This document shows, one piece after another, positions 12,218 through 23,598 of a stretch of DNA of 64,000 nt (positions are counted from its first letter, which is position 1; every line of letters starts with the position of its first letter). The stretch is from Alisma plantago-aquatica. Taxonomy: Eukaryota; Streptophyta; Magnoliopsida; Alismatales; Alismataceae. The notes below the pieces were generated by a model. That model did no database searches, had not been told where the DNA came from, and saw only the letters and a program-made list of their open reading frames with translations. A program made the translations under genes and the position numbers. Location: contig OY856410.1 of the NCBI GenBank assembly GCA_963693085.1, positions 887,791,835-887,855,834 of the forward strand. Reading direction: 5' to 3'.

Positions 12218-13033
12218 AGAGGACTCCAGGAAGAAGAAGATCAGGCTGCCATTAGATGTGAATCGTATGGCTCAAATAGAGCTTGATAAAACTCAAATGG
12301 TGAATGTGTGATACAGAAAGATCATAGGGAATCTGAGAAATTAAACGTGTGACTAAAATCTCATGAATTATATTGAAAACCATATAGTTTAATTTACTTA
12401 AGGATTATTATTTAGGCATTATCTTCTCTAATTAAAAAGAGCTATCTAGGGTTATCTGCATGACCTCAAAATTGGTACCCAGACTAAATTGGACCTGGGG
12501 AATACTTTTTGGAGTGAGATTTATCTTTAGCATTATCTTTTATAAGTTCCACTACCATTAGGGTTTAATTCAAATAAATTGATATTAATCGTTATATTTC
12601 ACATTAATTATCGATATTTAGGATTTCGAGTCTCATTATCATCTTCTTATTTCTATAAATGTTACATGAATTATTTCATATGAATTATGATAATTTACTC
12701 ACTAAGGTTGTTGTCTTCATCAATACAATATAAACTTATATTCAACACATTTATTTACCTTTACCTACATTAAACATCAAAAACCATCACACCATATCCC
12801 TGAGTCACATTATTGTCCATATGAAACATTCATTTATCTTCATACACACCTAATTACTAATTGTACTTTTTTGAGCCATTATGTGTGTATTGATGAGCCG
12901 GTTGGCATATACTACATATTTTATGAACCATCACATATTAAACCATGGTTAGGTTCAATTGGTGCCTCAGTGGAAACTTATTAGGAAAAACCAAATTAAA
13001 TTTTAGATTATCTATGAAATTTGAGATGTTACA
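12218..13033 (-). repeat. Element E 3' LTR (truncated)
   Basis: Direct repeat of 16464-17282, ending GAGATGTTACA. Its distal 2.5 kb is missing. The break against copia sequence falls in a shared AGAGGACTCCAGG (12218-12230 and 16464-16476). Confidence 0.85.
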
Positions 13034-13891
13034 ATTCTACCCACCTTAATAAATTTCATCCTCGAAATTTGATTACTCTACCCACCTTAGGGTTTCACAT
13101 TTTATACATGAATCAACTATATTATTATCCTATATTCACTAACACACTCAAGGTGTGACCTTTTCATGGATAAATATAACTAATATGTTCATATACTACT
13201 AATGCAGCCTGAAATATTTCTCGTGACATAATTATCTAACATGGAAAGGAATCTAGCTCGCTCTCTCATGAAGCTGCTAAATTAGGGTATTGGTTACACT
13301 TCAAATCATAATCACTTATCTAAATCAAATTATCTACTCTTTATATGCATGATCGGTCTTAATATCTAATTAGGTTTAAGTGACTATATGTCTCAAATTT
13401 CTAATGCCAACTCTTAATTTCTAAGTCCCCTTTGGATATATGTCAGTCATTCATATATTCAGAGGTGACATATCTTATCACGCTTATCTTAGCACCTCCC
13501 CGGTGTGCATGTCCCATACCACATGCACTTGAATGGACAAGACAAGCACGACTATGCACATAACATTGTCTCTATTAAACCTCATAAGCGTGTGTCTCAT
13601 ACCACAAACATGTGGGAAAAAGAGAGAGAATGTTATATATAACTATAATGTGAACATGAAAATCTAAAATATCTAGGCACATAATCCTAATCCTTGACTA
13701 AGCTTTTATCTCCTATCAAGAGCTCTACTTCAGTTTCTAATATGTTTCACTCTACTTCTTATATACATAGGGCTATTAGTTATCTTTCTAAATATGTGCT
13801 CTAGTTTAACTTAAGTTCTCATAGGGTGATCTTAAGTAAGAACATGAGAATTTATCTGGTGGACAACTATAATGTTGCTCTAATACCATAT
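13034..13891 (-). other. Element E internal region (858 bp, non-coding)
   Basis: Holds the polypurine-type sequence next to 13033 and the primer site at the other end. There is no open reading frame of note and no gag-pol similarity. Confidence 0.7.
13877..13888 (-). promoter_or_regulatory. Element E primer-binding site (initiator tRNA-Met)
   Basis: GCTCTAATACCA on the plus strand is TGGTATTAGAGC on the element's strand, one base from the canonical initiator tRNA-Met site, three bases from the LTR edge at 13892. Confidence 0.85.
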
Positions 13892-16800
13892 TGTAATGCC
13901 CTTCCTAAGTACACACATGCATGTAGCGGAAGAAACATTGATTATCCATAACTCATATACTCAAGGGGGTATTACATAAAATTGGCATCCATAACAACAA
14001 TATAATCAATCATAAAGACTTGAAAGATAAACATTCGCATCATTGTTCTTACAAAAGAAACATAATGGTTATCACATGGAAAAATAACTTAACATTTTGA
14101 GACATAGTCTTTAGTCTAAAGTTCTAAACATTGAAACATATATCTGAATTCATAAATCTAAGGATAATCTTATAGTTGGGTGCCCCACTAGATCTTATCA
14201 TGCTTTATCCTTGTGCTCCAAGCTTCTAAATGCTACTTCTGCTCCTACTCCTTACATGTAGACATCTCATCCCCAACCACGCATTGGAAAAACAATTATT
14301 AGCGTAAGTGTCATGAGTATTCTAATGTATACTTTACTGAAGAAATAATATGCTACAAAACTTTTTTATCATTATAAGCATGAAACTAACATTATCTCGA
14401 ATTAAAATATGAACATAAATATCATTTTATTTCTTTAACTAAATTCTTATCATTTTACTGATCTTTCTCAGGAGACTTGTACTCTGGTACCTGGGTCTCA
14501 GGACCTGCACTAAAGTTCTTATGTCACATAAACTACACAAAGGACCTAGGTTATGTATCTGAATCGTCCTACACAAAGGGCTTGGGCCTCATGACTTGCA
14601 CAAAGGGTCTAGGTCATGTATATCTTTTATTGGTCTACACAAGGGTGCCTGAGCTACATGACTTGCATAAAGGGCCTGGTTCATGTTCTTCTCGAGTTGA
14701 CTTGCACTATATCATGTGTCTAACTCCATAATTTGATGTCATCTTATTGAATCTGATCCTAAGATGAATCTTAAAACATTCTAAACTTATAGTCTTATCA
14801 TCACATAATATCTTAAATCTTAATACATGAATCTTAATAGAATCTTATCAAGAAATCTAAAGCATACATCTTAGTGGACTTACATCATAAATCTTAAAGC
14901 ATTATGTTCTCATATTCTTATCATGACTAAAATCATGAATCTTGATAAAATTGTATCTTGGAAGTTAATCAGGACTTTAATCTATCTTATAAACTTATCT
15001 TATGCTTGATTCTTGGATCTTAATCATCTAAGTGATCTTAATAACATATCTAATTGAGATATTGATCATATGAATGGACATAACCATGAAAGTATGACAA
15101 TCTTACTTGTATATCTTACCTTGAAATCTTAGAACATTGAATCACATAAATCTTGAAATTCTTACTTAAGAAATATGTAAATGTACTGAACTTTATATAT
15201 ATGAAAACTCATGGGCATAAACCACATACCTCTCTTGAAGAAAACCTAGTTACTCTTCTTAGGTTGAATAAACCCTAATCGTTCCCTGGGTGATTGAAAC
15301 TCTAATTACCCTATTCATTCAATAATCATTCATTAATAATTACATTCACTTTAGTTTTCTATGGTTTCATGGTTCGTGGATAAAAGAGGGAAACTCAGAA
15401 TAAAATCAGCTTTTGAAGCTTACTCCATCATCTAGATCTCAAAAAATCAATCAAAACTATATAAATATCACCTCCATCTGATGTATAAATTTATTTTTAT
15501 GCTTTGTTGAAGATCTGACTCAAATCAGCCGATCAAGAGAGAGATAAAACATTAAATAACCACTACAAAATCACCTCAAAAGAATAGCCAAAGACTTATT
15601 TTCCATCGTTCGTATTTCCCAACTATAGGCGTGACAAGGACTATACTAGTCAAATTCTCATATAAACCAAAGGTGCGATTGATATCAAAATAACCCCCAA
15701 ATTACCAAAATAATCATGGGAAGTATGACAAGTAAAAAGAAGATACAAAGGGCACATTGTTAATTCCATTCTCTAGATCGTCTTCCTAGCAACGACGAAC
15801 AACATTATTCTCAAACTATCGAGACAAGGCGACGAAACCTGGGACACAACTCAGACAAACTACAACCATGTGGGAAATGAAGATCAGGGGAAAAAATTTA
15901 GTGCAGGATTAGATTGAACAAGCCCAAACATGGGTTGAAAGGTGGACAAAAAAACATATATTGATTTTGAATACTCAAGCAAAGGTGAAAAGAGGGAAAA
16001 GGAATACCTGTGATCGAGGATGGAATTAGAACTACAGGAAGCTCGTGTGTAGGCCTTAGAATAGATTCATGATGTAGGGAGGCTCCGCCAGCATCAGCAA
16101 CATTTAGGTGGAGTCAACCTGACAAGCAGACATAGTTGGAGATCATATGTGAGGTGCGCATGAGCTTGAGGGGAAAATTGAAATTGATTAGGATCTCTAA
16201 CTCCTCAAAGGATGTTGGAGAGAGCTTATATATATAATTTAAGCTTAGGAGAAGTTGAGTCCTTCTTAGAGTCCATAAAAGGGAAGGACAGGGAGAGACC
16301 TTGCTGAACCAGGATTGTAGGGCACGAAACCCAGTCAAATCTGGTGTGGAGTTCTCAACTAGGTCTGAAGATTGCAGGAAGGAAACTAGTTTATGCTGAG
16401 GAGTTACGGAGAGAGGGGACAGATGCATGGTATCATCACAGTTACTATAGTAGTCTGAGGGGGAGAGGACTCCAGGAGGAAGAAGATTGGGTTGTTGCTA
16501 GATGTGAATTGTATAGCTCAAAAAGTGTCTGATAAAACTCAAATGATGACTCTGTGACACGGAAAGACCCTAAGGAATCTGAGAAACTAAACGTGTGACT
16601 AAAATATCATGAATTATATTGAAAACCATATAGTTTTATTTACTTGAGTATTATTATTTAGGCATTATCTTATACAATTGAAAAGAACTATCCAGGGTTA
16701 TGCACATAACCTCAAAAGTGGTACTTGAGCTAAATTGGCCCTGAAGAATATGTTTTTGGAGTTAGAATTATCCTTTAGCATTATCTTTTATAAGTTACAC

Positions 16801-17282
16801 TACCATTAAGGTTTAACTCAAATATATTTCTAATAATCATTATATTTCACATTAATTATCAATATTTAGGATTTAGAGTTTGATTATCATCTTCTTACTT
16901 CTAGAAATGTTACATGAATTATTTCACACAAATTGTGATAATTTACACATTAAGGTCATTTTCTTTATTAATTCAATATAAACTTATATCCAACTTATTT
17001 ATTTACCTATACTTACATTAAACATCAAAAACTATCACACCATATCCATGAGTCACATTATTGTCCATATGAAACATTCATTTACCTTCATACACACCTA
17101 ATTACTAATTGTACACTTTTCAGCCATTATGTGTGTATTGGTGATCCATATGGCATATAATACATCTTTTATGAACTCATCACATATTAAACCATGGTTA
17201 GGTTCAATTGGTCCCTTATTAGAAACTTATTAGGAAAAAACAAATTAAATTTTAAATTATCTATGTAGTTTAGAATGCTACA
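13892..17282 (-). repeat. Element E 5' LTR (3391 bp)
   Basis: Full LTR bounded by TGTAATGCCC and GCTACA. It contains the same ordered modules seen in the other gypsy LTRs here, and a short tandem array at about 14480-14700. No protein-coding content is credible; the open stretches at 14477-14731 and 16114-16428 lie in repeats or low-complexity LTR sequence. Confidence 0.8.
14480..14700. repeat. Degenerate tandem repeat in element E LTR
   Basis: Three to four diverged units of about 60 bp containing CTACACAAAGGG or CTTGCACAAAGGG followed by CTAGG or CTTGGG and a CATG. The equivalent module position in LTR A holds a different tandem array (28778-28910). Confidence 0.65.
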
Positions 17283-17420
17283 TAGAGCATACTCTCATGT
17301 GTGAGAATAGTTCTTAACATCCTGAACTAGTCATTAAAGCTATTCCCATTAATATCTCTTTCTCAAGGAGTGGTCACAATGAAAATGGTTTGTTGCTAGT
17401 ATTTTTCATTGATATGTATT
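17283..17420 (-). pseudogene. Ty1/copia gag N-terminal remnant
   Basis: Directly beyond element E, the minus strand reads MKNTSNKPFSL, then a stop, then PLLEKEILMG, and in a shifted frame NSFNDxFRMLRTILTHE, the typical start of plant copia gag (LEKDKLNG followed by a DW-R-LR motif). It is on the same strand as the copia remnant at 9795-12217 and in the expected upstream position, so it is probably the same element split by E. Stops and a frameshift make it non-functional. Confidence 0.65.
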
Positions 17421-17629
17421 GAAGGTATATTGCATGAGTAATATATTGATTTTAAAAACAATTTGATATGACAAAATTAATTGGGACTTCAATTAATCTA
17501 TTGACCCGACCAATCTAATCAGACAATAAAACATTTTGGTCACTCAATTAGAGGGTTAATCATCACGTTCATGATTCAAAATCATTTTAATAATGTATAT
17601 AGTGGAAAATTTTAATTCACATATGCATC
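17421..17629. other. Short AT-rich stretch, nothing recognised
   Basis: Probably the 5' untranslated region of the copia element. No primer site or LTR edge could be identified. Confidence 0.4.
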
Positions 17630-17756
17630 CTGACTACTATAGAAATGAGATATCCCATAAATTAGTTTAGCCATATGTCATCGGTTTTCAACTGAAGACT
17701 AAATTGGAAACGTTAAAACTCAGGACATACATTGTCAATTAACCAAACCGATGACA

Positions 17757-17759
<3 letters not shown>

Positions 17760-17793
<34 letters not shown>
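17760..17793. repeat. (TA)n microsatellite
   Basis: Seventeen uninterrupted TA dinucleotides within the left subterminal part of the CACTA-like element. Confidence 0.95.
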
Positions 17794-17795
<2 letters not shown>

Positions 17796-18599
17796 CCGAT
17801 TCCATTTTACAGTCAAACCAAAGACATAACACGCATCATGTGATGAAATTTTGGTTTCCCTTGATCTTTCCTTGTCAATTATTTAAAATAGATTTGATGA
17901 TGTAATGCTAATTATGTAACGGAAATGGTTTCCCTTGATAGTTCCTAGTCGGTTAATTAATGAGAAAAAATCAATAACTAATAGCACGACATCAGTTTTA
18001 TCATTGAACAAACATTGAAATCAAGGGATATCCCATCATTTTGCTACAAGTAACTAATATAGTGTGTGTATGCAGTTGGTTATTTTAAAATAACTAATGA
18101 GAAATATCTATAGTTTTTTTTATATAGCAGGTCTATAGACCTATTGTCTGGCGCTACCCTATCTACTGCTTTTAGTTCCTTAGAACTAAAAGTTCATTAG
18201 AACTACAGGCCTCTACAAGCATCACAGCTTAACAATGGGTCGGAATACCTGCAAGAAGAAAGATATATACTACAAACACATATGCATTTGATACAATATG
18301 CACAAATAGCCCATACGACCTCAACATCTATCCATTTCTCACTTCAAATTCACACACAAATGCATGAACTCACGTTTCAATTGATTCATTTCTCAGCCAC
18401 ACATTCAGTTTCTTACCCATGTAAAAATACACATCATTCTCCTACTCATGCACTTCACATTCAATTCACACACACATATGCATGAATACATATAAACATC
18501 AGTTGATACAGAGTTTAAGTCCACAAATGTATAATAATTTAACAAACAAAAATTTGACAACAAAGTTTAAATTATAAAAATATCAATAAACCATCCCAA

Positions 18600-19518
18600 T
18601 TATTTGAAAAGTCTACATGTTTGACGAAGTAGATTGTTCACTGTTTGCATAGGTCATTCAACTGCTCTGATGTATAGGCTTTATGCCTGTCAAAAAACTA
18701 CAAAGAGAATGAGACATAATTCTAGTTAGATATGATTGTTGTATTATCAAATCGGGCTACTTCATTAATTTATGATCCAAGACTAATAACATTACCTTCT
18801 CTATACATTTGATGTGTTTTGTTTGCATGACAATCGTCTGCATGTACAACATCACATAATATGTGCATGACCAATCATTGTCATAGGACACTGCATATTT
18901 ACATTTACATTAATAAGTGTAATTAAGCAGAGTTGGTAATATATATGCATTGCAATGAGAAGACTACATCAACACTCCTCCAATCTATTTATTTATTTTA
19001 TTTATCTAATTTCCCTCCATTTCTATGGAATGTTTTCACACCCCTATAAGTTAAATTAATATATATGTTGCATTATTAAATTGTCATATGATGCAATCAT
19101 TAACAACTATATTGAGTATGGAAAACTATACTTACACGTGAATTGCCAATTTCATTGGATGTCCCTAATTTGGTGTTAGTTTTATACCTGAAGGATCAAA
19201 GAAACACACAGTATAGCACTCAGTAACAATTCCTCACAAATGCCAATGCTTATTTCTAAGTGAATAGAAGGCAAATAAAATAAAAATTAAATTCCATAAC
19301 AATTGTGTTCATAAGTTAGAAATATAAACAACAAGTCCATAACTTACATAACGTTGAATGGAGCTATCATCACAGTCCTAGAAGCACCAAAAACCTTCAC
19401 CACAATATCCACATAATCTTTGACTCCACTAGGATCTCTAACTATATTGCAAATCATTGACGACATTAGAAATTCCACATTTGTATTCCAAACTCAGCAG
19501 TCGCATAATGCAAATAAC

Positions 19519-19570
<52 letters not shown>

Positions 19571-20262
19571 ATAATTAGTTAATATATAGGAAAGAATTGT
19601 AAAATATGTATTCTTCACATATGAGGATTTATTTTGACTAATTGTTTCCTAAGTTCTATCACTGGTGTGTCTAACCATTGATACTAAAATAGCTTAGAAA
19701 CATCCTTCAACACTATAACAGTGTCATGATCTATACCCACGACCTTCTCTTGAAGGTCGATTATCATGGTATTTGATTTTTCTATATTGTCTAACCATAC
19801 TGCAACACCTAGAAGTTAGGGCCCAAGGAGTCGAACAACTCTTGTGGAATAAAATGTGGGGGCAGAGGCTATGGAATTCTAGGGGCCTTCTTAGTTTTTG
19901 TGGTATGCATGCATGTATCCTCATATTATATTTGGATTACTTATATAAATTTCAATATACATTTGCCATAACTCTAGAAGTAATAATGAGTCCTTTGGGT
20001 CACTCAGTAAAGCCACCTTATACCTCTCTGTTGTGGTGGCATCTAGGTGCTCATATGGGAGAGGTGTGTCTCTCCAAGTTGAAACAACATGTATTATGTT
20101 CACACGAACATGATCAGTGGGCATGGGAATACAACAAATCATATCAGGGAATGAATAAGCCTCGGCATTTTCCACAATGTTGTACATTGGAACATAGATA
20201 GAAAGACAGCATTTTTGGCCACCTACAATTTTATTAAACACAAAATTTAAATTGACACACAT
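18600..20262 (-). pseudogene. Ulp1-like (C48) cysteine protease gene fragment, transposon-borne
   Basis: A chain of minus-strand exon-like pieces ends in a Ulp1-type peptidase. From upstream: 19921-20262 (FPDMICCIPMPTDHVRVNII, unrecognised), 19620-19790 (VVGIDHDTVIVLKDVSKLF, then WLDTPVIELRKQL), 19345-19465 (SGVKDYVDIVVK and MIAPFNV, ending at a GTAAGT donor), about 19130-19195 (GHPMKLAIHV, keeping a His in the place of the usual GHW motif), 18800-18910 (NDWSCTYYVMLYMQTIVMQ, with the likely catalytic Cys codon at 18865-18867) and 18610-18700 (AYTSEQLNDLCKQ, then TGA where a Trp is usual). Ulp1-family enzymes remove SUMO, and transposon-borne copies are known in plant CACTA and Mutator-like elements. 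Stops show the copy is dead. Family call by motif order; exon borders by eye. Confidence 0.6.
19522..19567. repeat. (AT)n microsatellite
   Basis: About 23 AT dinucleotides in an intron-like interval of the Ulp1-like gene fragment. Confidence 0.95.
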
Positions 20263-21397
20263 ATATATTGACTTGAGGGATTACTTTATCATAATGTATA
20301 TATAAATTGACTTAGATTTCTTACCCTAATTGTGCCATGTGGATATGAAGGACTACTCCCAATACACTCTATGGGTGTGTGACACTATATGGGTTTTGTG
20401 ACTACTGGCAGAGCTTGCGCTGTCTAAGAATCCTTAAACTCCTCCAAGGTTGTAGATATCAATCTTTGCACTCCTCCTAGTCCTCTGTAAATCATAAAAA
20501 CTCATTGATACCATTAATAAAGTCTAAAGTACAATGATTGGGATTACACATCCATGATCGATCCATTCTATGATCAGATGGGAGACGAGTATCTCATCGG
20601 GTGTTAGTTAATAAGTTAGTTTCAAAAAAAATTTTGAATTGAGCCCTAATTATCTATTAGCATTGACATTCATGAATGTGTATAACCTATCCCATTCTTG
20701 AGAACTTCATCTCACTAGTAAGTGTTTAATGTGTGTTTGATTTCAATAAATTTTGGTAGCATTTCCACGTAGTTCTCCAAGTACATCGATGTAGATGGGC
20801 AAATACCCACCTACACATGTACCCAGAGAAAAGGGGAAACGTTGTTGAAATTTATTGAAATCGAACATGCATTATACACTTACATCGTAAGTGTGATGAA
20901 GTGCTCCAAATTGGGAACTATCCAAAGTTTACTCCTAATGAGTAAATCTTGGACGGCTTTCTAGGCCAACAACATGATTTAGAAATTAGGGTTAAACTTT
21001 AACCTAATTTTTTATCAATTAAGCATACATATCTGAGCAAGTAATTAAGAATACATATATATATCAAGCTTCTTAATCTATCATTGGCATCTAGATCACA
21101 AGAAACACCCAATTCATGATAAGATCACATGCATGTATTAAATTCTAATCACTCACCCTAGATAGATCCATTTTAGGGTTTTTGTCAAGTTAGTTTCAAG
21201 TTGGTTATTAGCATATTTGATGAACTTTTTACTAATTTAGGGTATGTCACGAACGTTTGTTTCATGTTTCAAGACATTTTGAGGTTCCATTAATTTCCTA
21301 TGATTATTTTAAGCTTTACGTCGTATATGTACAATTTAGGGCCAAAGTCTCATAATAGTGCATTAAAAGGTTCATGATTAGTAAGTTCTAGATATAA
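20263..21397. other. Non-coding or decayed sequence upstream of the Ulp1-like fragment
   Basis: Minus-strand exon-like bits may exist at about 20340-20490, where a donor-like GTAAG follows an open stretch. No protein family could be recognised. The rest is AT-rich with nothing clear. Confidence 0.35.
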
Positions 21398-21535
21398 TCA
21401 TTGTATTCAACATTTTAACATTTATTCAATTATCAACATAGATACAACATTGTATTCAACATTTCAACATGCATCCAATTACCACAAGGTACACCATTGT
21501 ATTCAATATTTCAACATATTCAATTATCACACTAG
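21398..21535. repeat. Tandem repeat, ~50-60 bp unit, three copies
   Basis: Three units share ATTGTATTCAACATTT(C/T)AACAT, then TTCAATTA or CCAATTA, then a short variable spacer. Confidence 0.75.
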
Positions 21536-21689
21536 GTCATCACTAATGGACCTAGAGTCACATACACCATCATATCATTACATAGTGTGAACATAGACAT
21601 TAGGGTCTCTAATCATCATGGAGTTATTGATTTCAATAATATAAAGGAGTCCTATTCACAAATTAGATCAAAACTATCATGGAGTTACA

Positions 21690-22030
21690 TGAGGAAGTGC
21701 TAGAGTAGGAGGAGGCAGTGAGTATATGGCATCGTAAGAGGAGGAGGTAGTGAGAAGCTTGTATGTGAGGAGATCAATTCGCAACAGAAGGAAGCATTGA
21801 TGAAAGTAGCAGGAGGAGTAGGTTTTGGTGAAGGAGGAATAGGAAGGCGGAGAAGGAGTAGGGCATTGAGGGACAAGGAGGAGGAGTAGTAGGCACTGAT
21901 AGATTTCGTCAAGTGGTGCTCGTGCTTGCTAGATAACAACGTGGTTCTCACTGAAGAACAGCACCTATTATTACAGAGGTCAGGGGAAGGTTAGATGGAG
22001 GAGGAGTAGGGTGGCATACCTCGAAAGAGG
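21690..22030. other. GGA/GAG-rich low-complexity stretch
   Basis: Purine-rich plus strand with many GGAGGAG and AGTAGG runs, inside the CACTA-like element just before the Cassandra insertion. An 83-residue open stretch on the minus strand (21700-21951) is Ser/Leu/Pro-rich and not recognisable. Confidence 0.6.
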
Positions 22031-22052
22031 AACAATAGCAATGGCAATCACC

Positions 22053-22057
22053 CCTAG
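22053..22057. repeat. Cassandra target-site duplication (left)
   Basis: CCTAG, matched by CCTAG at 22891-22895 on the other side of the element. Confidence 0.9.
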
Positions 22058-22348
22058 TGTAACAACGGGGCCCACTGCCCAAAGCTCTAGTAGAGTTTCA
22101 GGAATGATGACTGACCCCATAGACCACCACTAGCTTTAACTGTGCACTTTTTCCTCACTCACACGCAAGTCGGAGTCAACTACCCAACTGGTCACCCATC
22201 CTAGTACTACTCCAAACTGAGCATGCTTAACTATGGAGTTCTTTAGTGATGGCCTCCCGGAAAAAGAGGTGCACCTTGGTTATATGGGTAGTCCAATCAT
22301 TCGTTTTAAGATCATGTTATCCAAGGCCTTAAATCTTGGGACATTACA
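22058..22348 (-). repeat. Cassandra 3' LTR
   Basis: 291 bp, TGTAACAACG to GGGACATTACA; same length as the other LTR. Confidence 0.95.
22190..22245 (-). promoter_or_regulatory. 5S rRNA-like internal promoter in Cassandra 3' LTR
   Basis: The minus strand reads AGAACTCCATAGTTAAGCAT, then GCTCAGTTTGGAGTAGTACT, then AGGATGGGTGACC. This follows plant 5S rRNA through the A box (AGTTAAGC), the intermediate element and the C box (GGATGGGTGACC). Confidence 0.9.
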
Positions 22349-22585
22349 ATCTCCCCCACTTGGACTCTAGATGACCTCATCAAGGCTCAACTATATGGCC
22401 TCATAATATTTCCCCATTTTAGTATAGATCCAACATGGCCCATGGACACCCAACTCTGGATCACGGAACACCAGCGCAAGGGTGGCTACATCATCATGGA
22501 TACCCTTTCCTACATGTCTGGACTGTAAGGCTCAAGACTAGCATGCCACATGCCCATGTGGGCCCCACCTACTGGAGAGGTTATG

Positions 22586-22597
22586 GCTATGATACCA
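22586..22597 (-). promoter_or_regulatory. Cassandra primer-binding site
   Basis: GCTATGATACCA, TGGTATCATAGC on the element strand, one mismatch from the initiator tRNA-Met site, two bases from the LTR. Confidence 0.9.
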
Positions 22598-22599
22598 TT

Positions 22600-22890
22600 T
22601 GTAAAAACCGAGCCCACTACCCAAGGCTCTAGTAGAGTTTCAAGAATGACGACTGACCCCACAGACCACCACTAGCCTTAACTGTGCACTTTTTCCTCAC
22701 TCACACGCAAGCTGGGGTCAACTTCCTGACTAGTCACCCATCCTAGTACCACTCCAAGCTGAGCATGCTTAACTATTGAGTTCTTTAATGATGGGCTCCC
22801 AGAAAAGGAGGTGCACCTTGGTGATATTGGTAGTCCAATCATTCCTTTTTATGTCATGTTATCCAAGGCCTCAAATCCTAGGACGTTACA
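22600..22890 (-). repeat. Cassandra 5' LTR
   Basis: 291 bp, TGTAAAAACCGAG to GGACGTTACA. The 5S-like promoter segment is at about 22732-22787 (minus strand). Confidence 0.95.
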
Positions 22891-23200
22891 CCTAGTATTG
22901 CGAGAGGGAAATTAGATAGTAGGCTCATGGGGAGGGAAAGAGAGGAAAAAGTTTCTCGCATGGTTAATTAATATATACATACCTTGTCAATTGTTTGAAA
23001 AATCGACAATGTAAATCCTACGTAGTCGGTTGAAATCAAAACACCATCGACAAAATAGTTTTCTCATGTAAACTATGTCCTCAATTGACTAGACAAAACC
23101 AACAACTAACAATGCATCCTAGATCAACCCAAAAATACCTACATCCTCAGTTGAGGTGATGACATTTGAGAAGAAATACCATTTGGGGGGGGGGGAATTG

Positions 23201-23598
23201 TTCATGGGATACTTGGTGTGTACCCCTTTCTCGTCGGTCACTGTAGGTACAACCAACAAGATATATATATGATAATTATAAGGAGATGTTTGGCATGTAC
23301 CCCTTTATCCCATCTGTTATTGCACCACTAACCTACAAAATAGGGTTTTTGGAGGAAATGAAATGCCTCCAAAAAATTTGCACAAATTTGTATTATCGTG
23401 GGTAATGTATCTTGTCATTTGGCTTGTTAATCAACAGATAATATAAATAAAATTCAGCATGTGTTTTCTCATTTGGCCAACCATGGTGGTTTTCTTTAAG
23501 AAACCAACGCAAAAGAGTACACTTTCAGTTTCCTTGAAGAAAAAAACCAACGACATATGTCATATTTGTAGTAGTGCCTTATGTATGACAATTGTTAG
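23201..23598. other. Flanking sequence before element B, nothing recognised
   Basis: Contains two loosely similar GTGTACCCCTTTCTC and ATGTACCCCTTTATC stretches near 23218 and 23295. A poly-G run lies just before it at about 23186-23198. No coding content. Confidence 0.5.

Larger units (their letters stand above)
12218..17282 (-). mobile_element. Element E: non-autonomous Tekay/Del-like LTR retrotransposon, 3' LTR truncated
   Basis: The element has a complete 5' LTR (13892-17282, TGTAATGCCC to ATGCTACA), a primer site, an internal region of only 858 bp (13034-13891) and a 3' LTR of which only 12218-13033 remains. The internal segment beside the 3' LTR, read on the minus strand, has AATTTCGAGGATGAAATT followed by AAGGTGGGTAGAAT, matching the conserved end-of-pol and polypurine sequence of plant Tekay chromoviruses. 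No gag-pol is present, so movement would have needed enzymes from a relative. It is inserted in the copia gag. Confidence 0.8.
22058..22890 (-). mobile_element. Cassandra TRIM retrotransposon, structurally complete
   Basis: An 833-bp non-coding element with two 291-bp LTRs (22058-22348 and 22600-22890), each starting TGTAA and ending TTACA. It has an initiator-tRNA primer site at 22586-22597, a polypurine tract at about 22349-22361 (AAGTGGGGGAGAT on the element strand), and a perfect 5-bp target duplication CCTAG. Both LTRs contain a 5S rRNA-like segment. This combination is diagnostic of the plant Cassandra family, which is mobilised by enzymes of other elements and can be transcribed from its 5S-type RNA polymerase III promoter. 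Confidence 0.95.
17630..23200 (-). mobile_element. Probable second CACTA-like element carrying a Ulp1-like gene
   Basis: Both ends hold related sequence in opposite orientation. The left side (17672-17755) has ATGTCATCGGTTTTCAACTG and ACATTGTCAATT. The right side (22975-23175), read on the minus strand, has ATGTCATCACCTCAACTGA and ACATTGTCGATT. Repeats of this GTCGGTT type are common in CACTA subterminal regions. The left edge GACTACTATAGAAATGAGATA could be a decayed CACTACAAGAAATG terminus. Between them lies a broken minus-strand gene with a Ulp1-like protease end. No transposase is seen. Element class and ends are inferred. Confidence 0.45.

Noticed and set aside
19773..20201. 142-residue plus-strand open frame
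   Set aside because: Overlaps the minus-strand Ulp1-like exon chain, which has family motifs and splice borders; the plus frame has none.
22190..22787. 5S rRNA genes
   Set aside because: The matches lie inside Cassandra LTRs and cover mainly the internal promoter.
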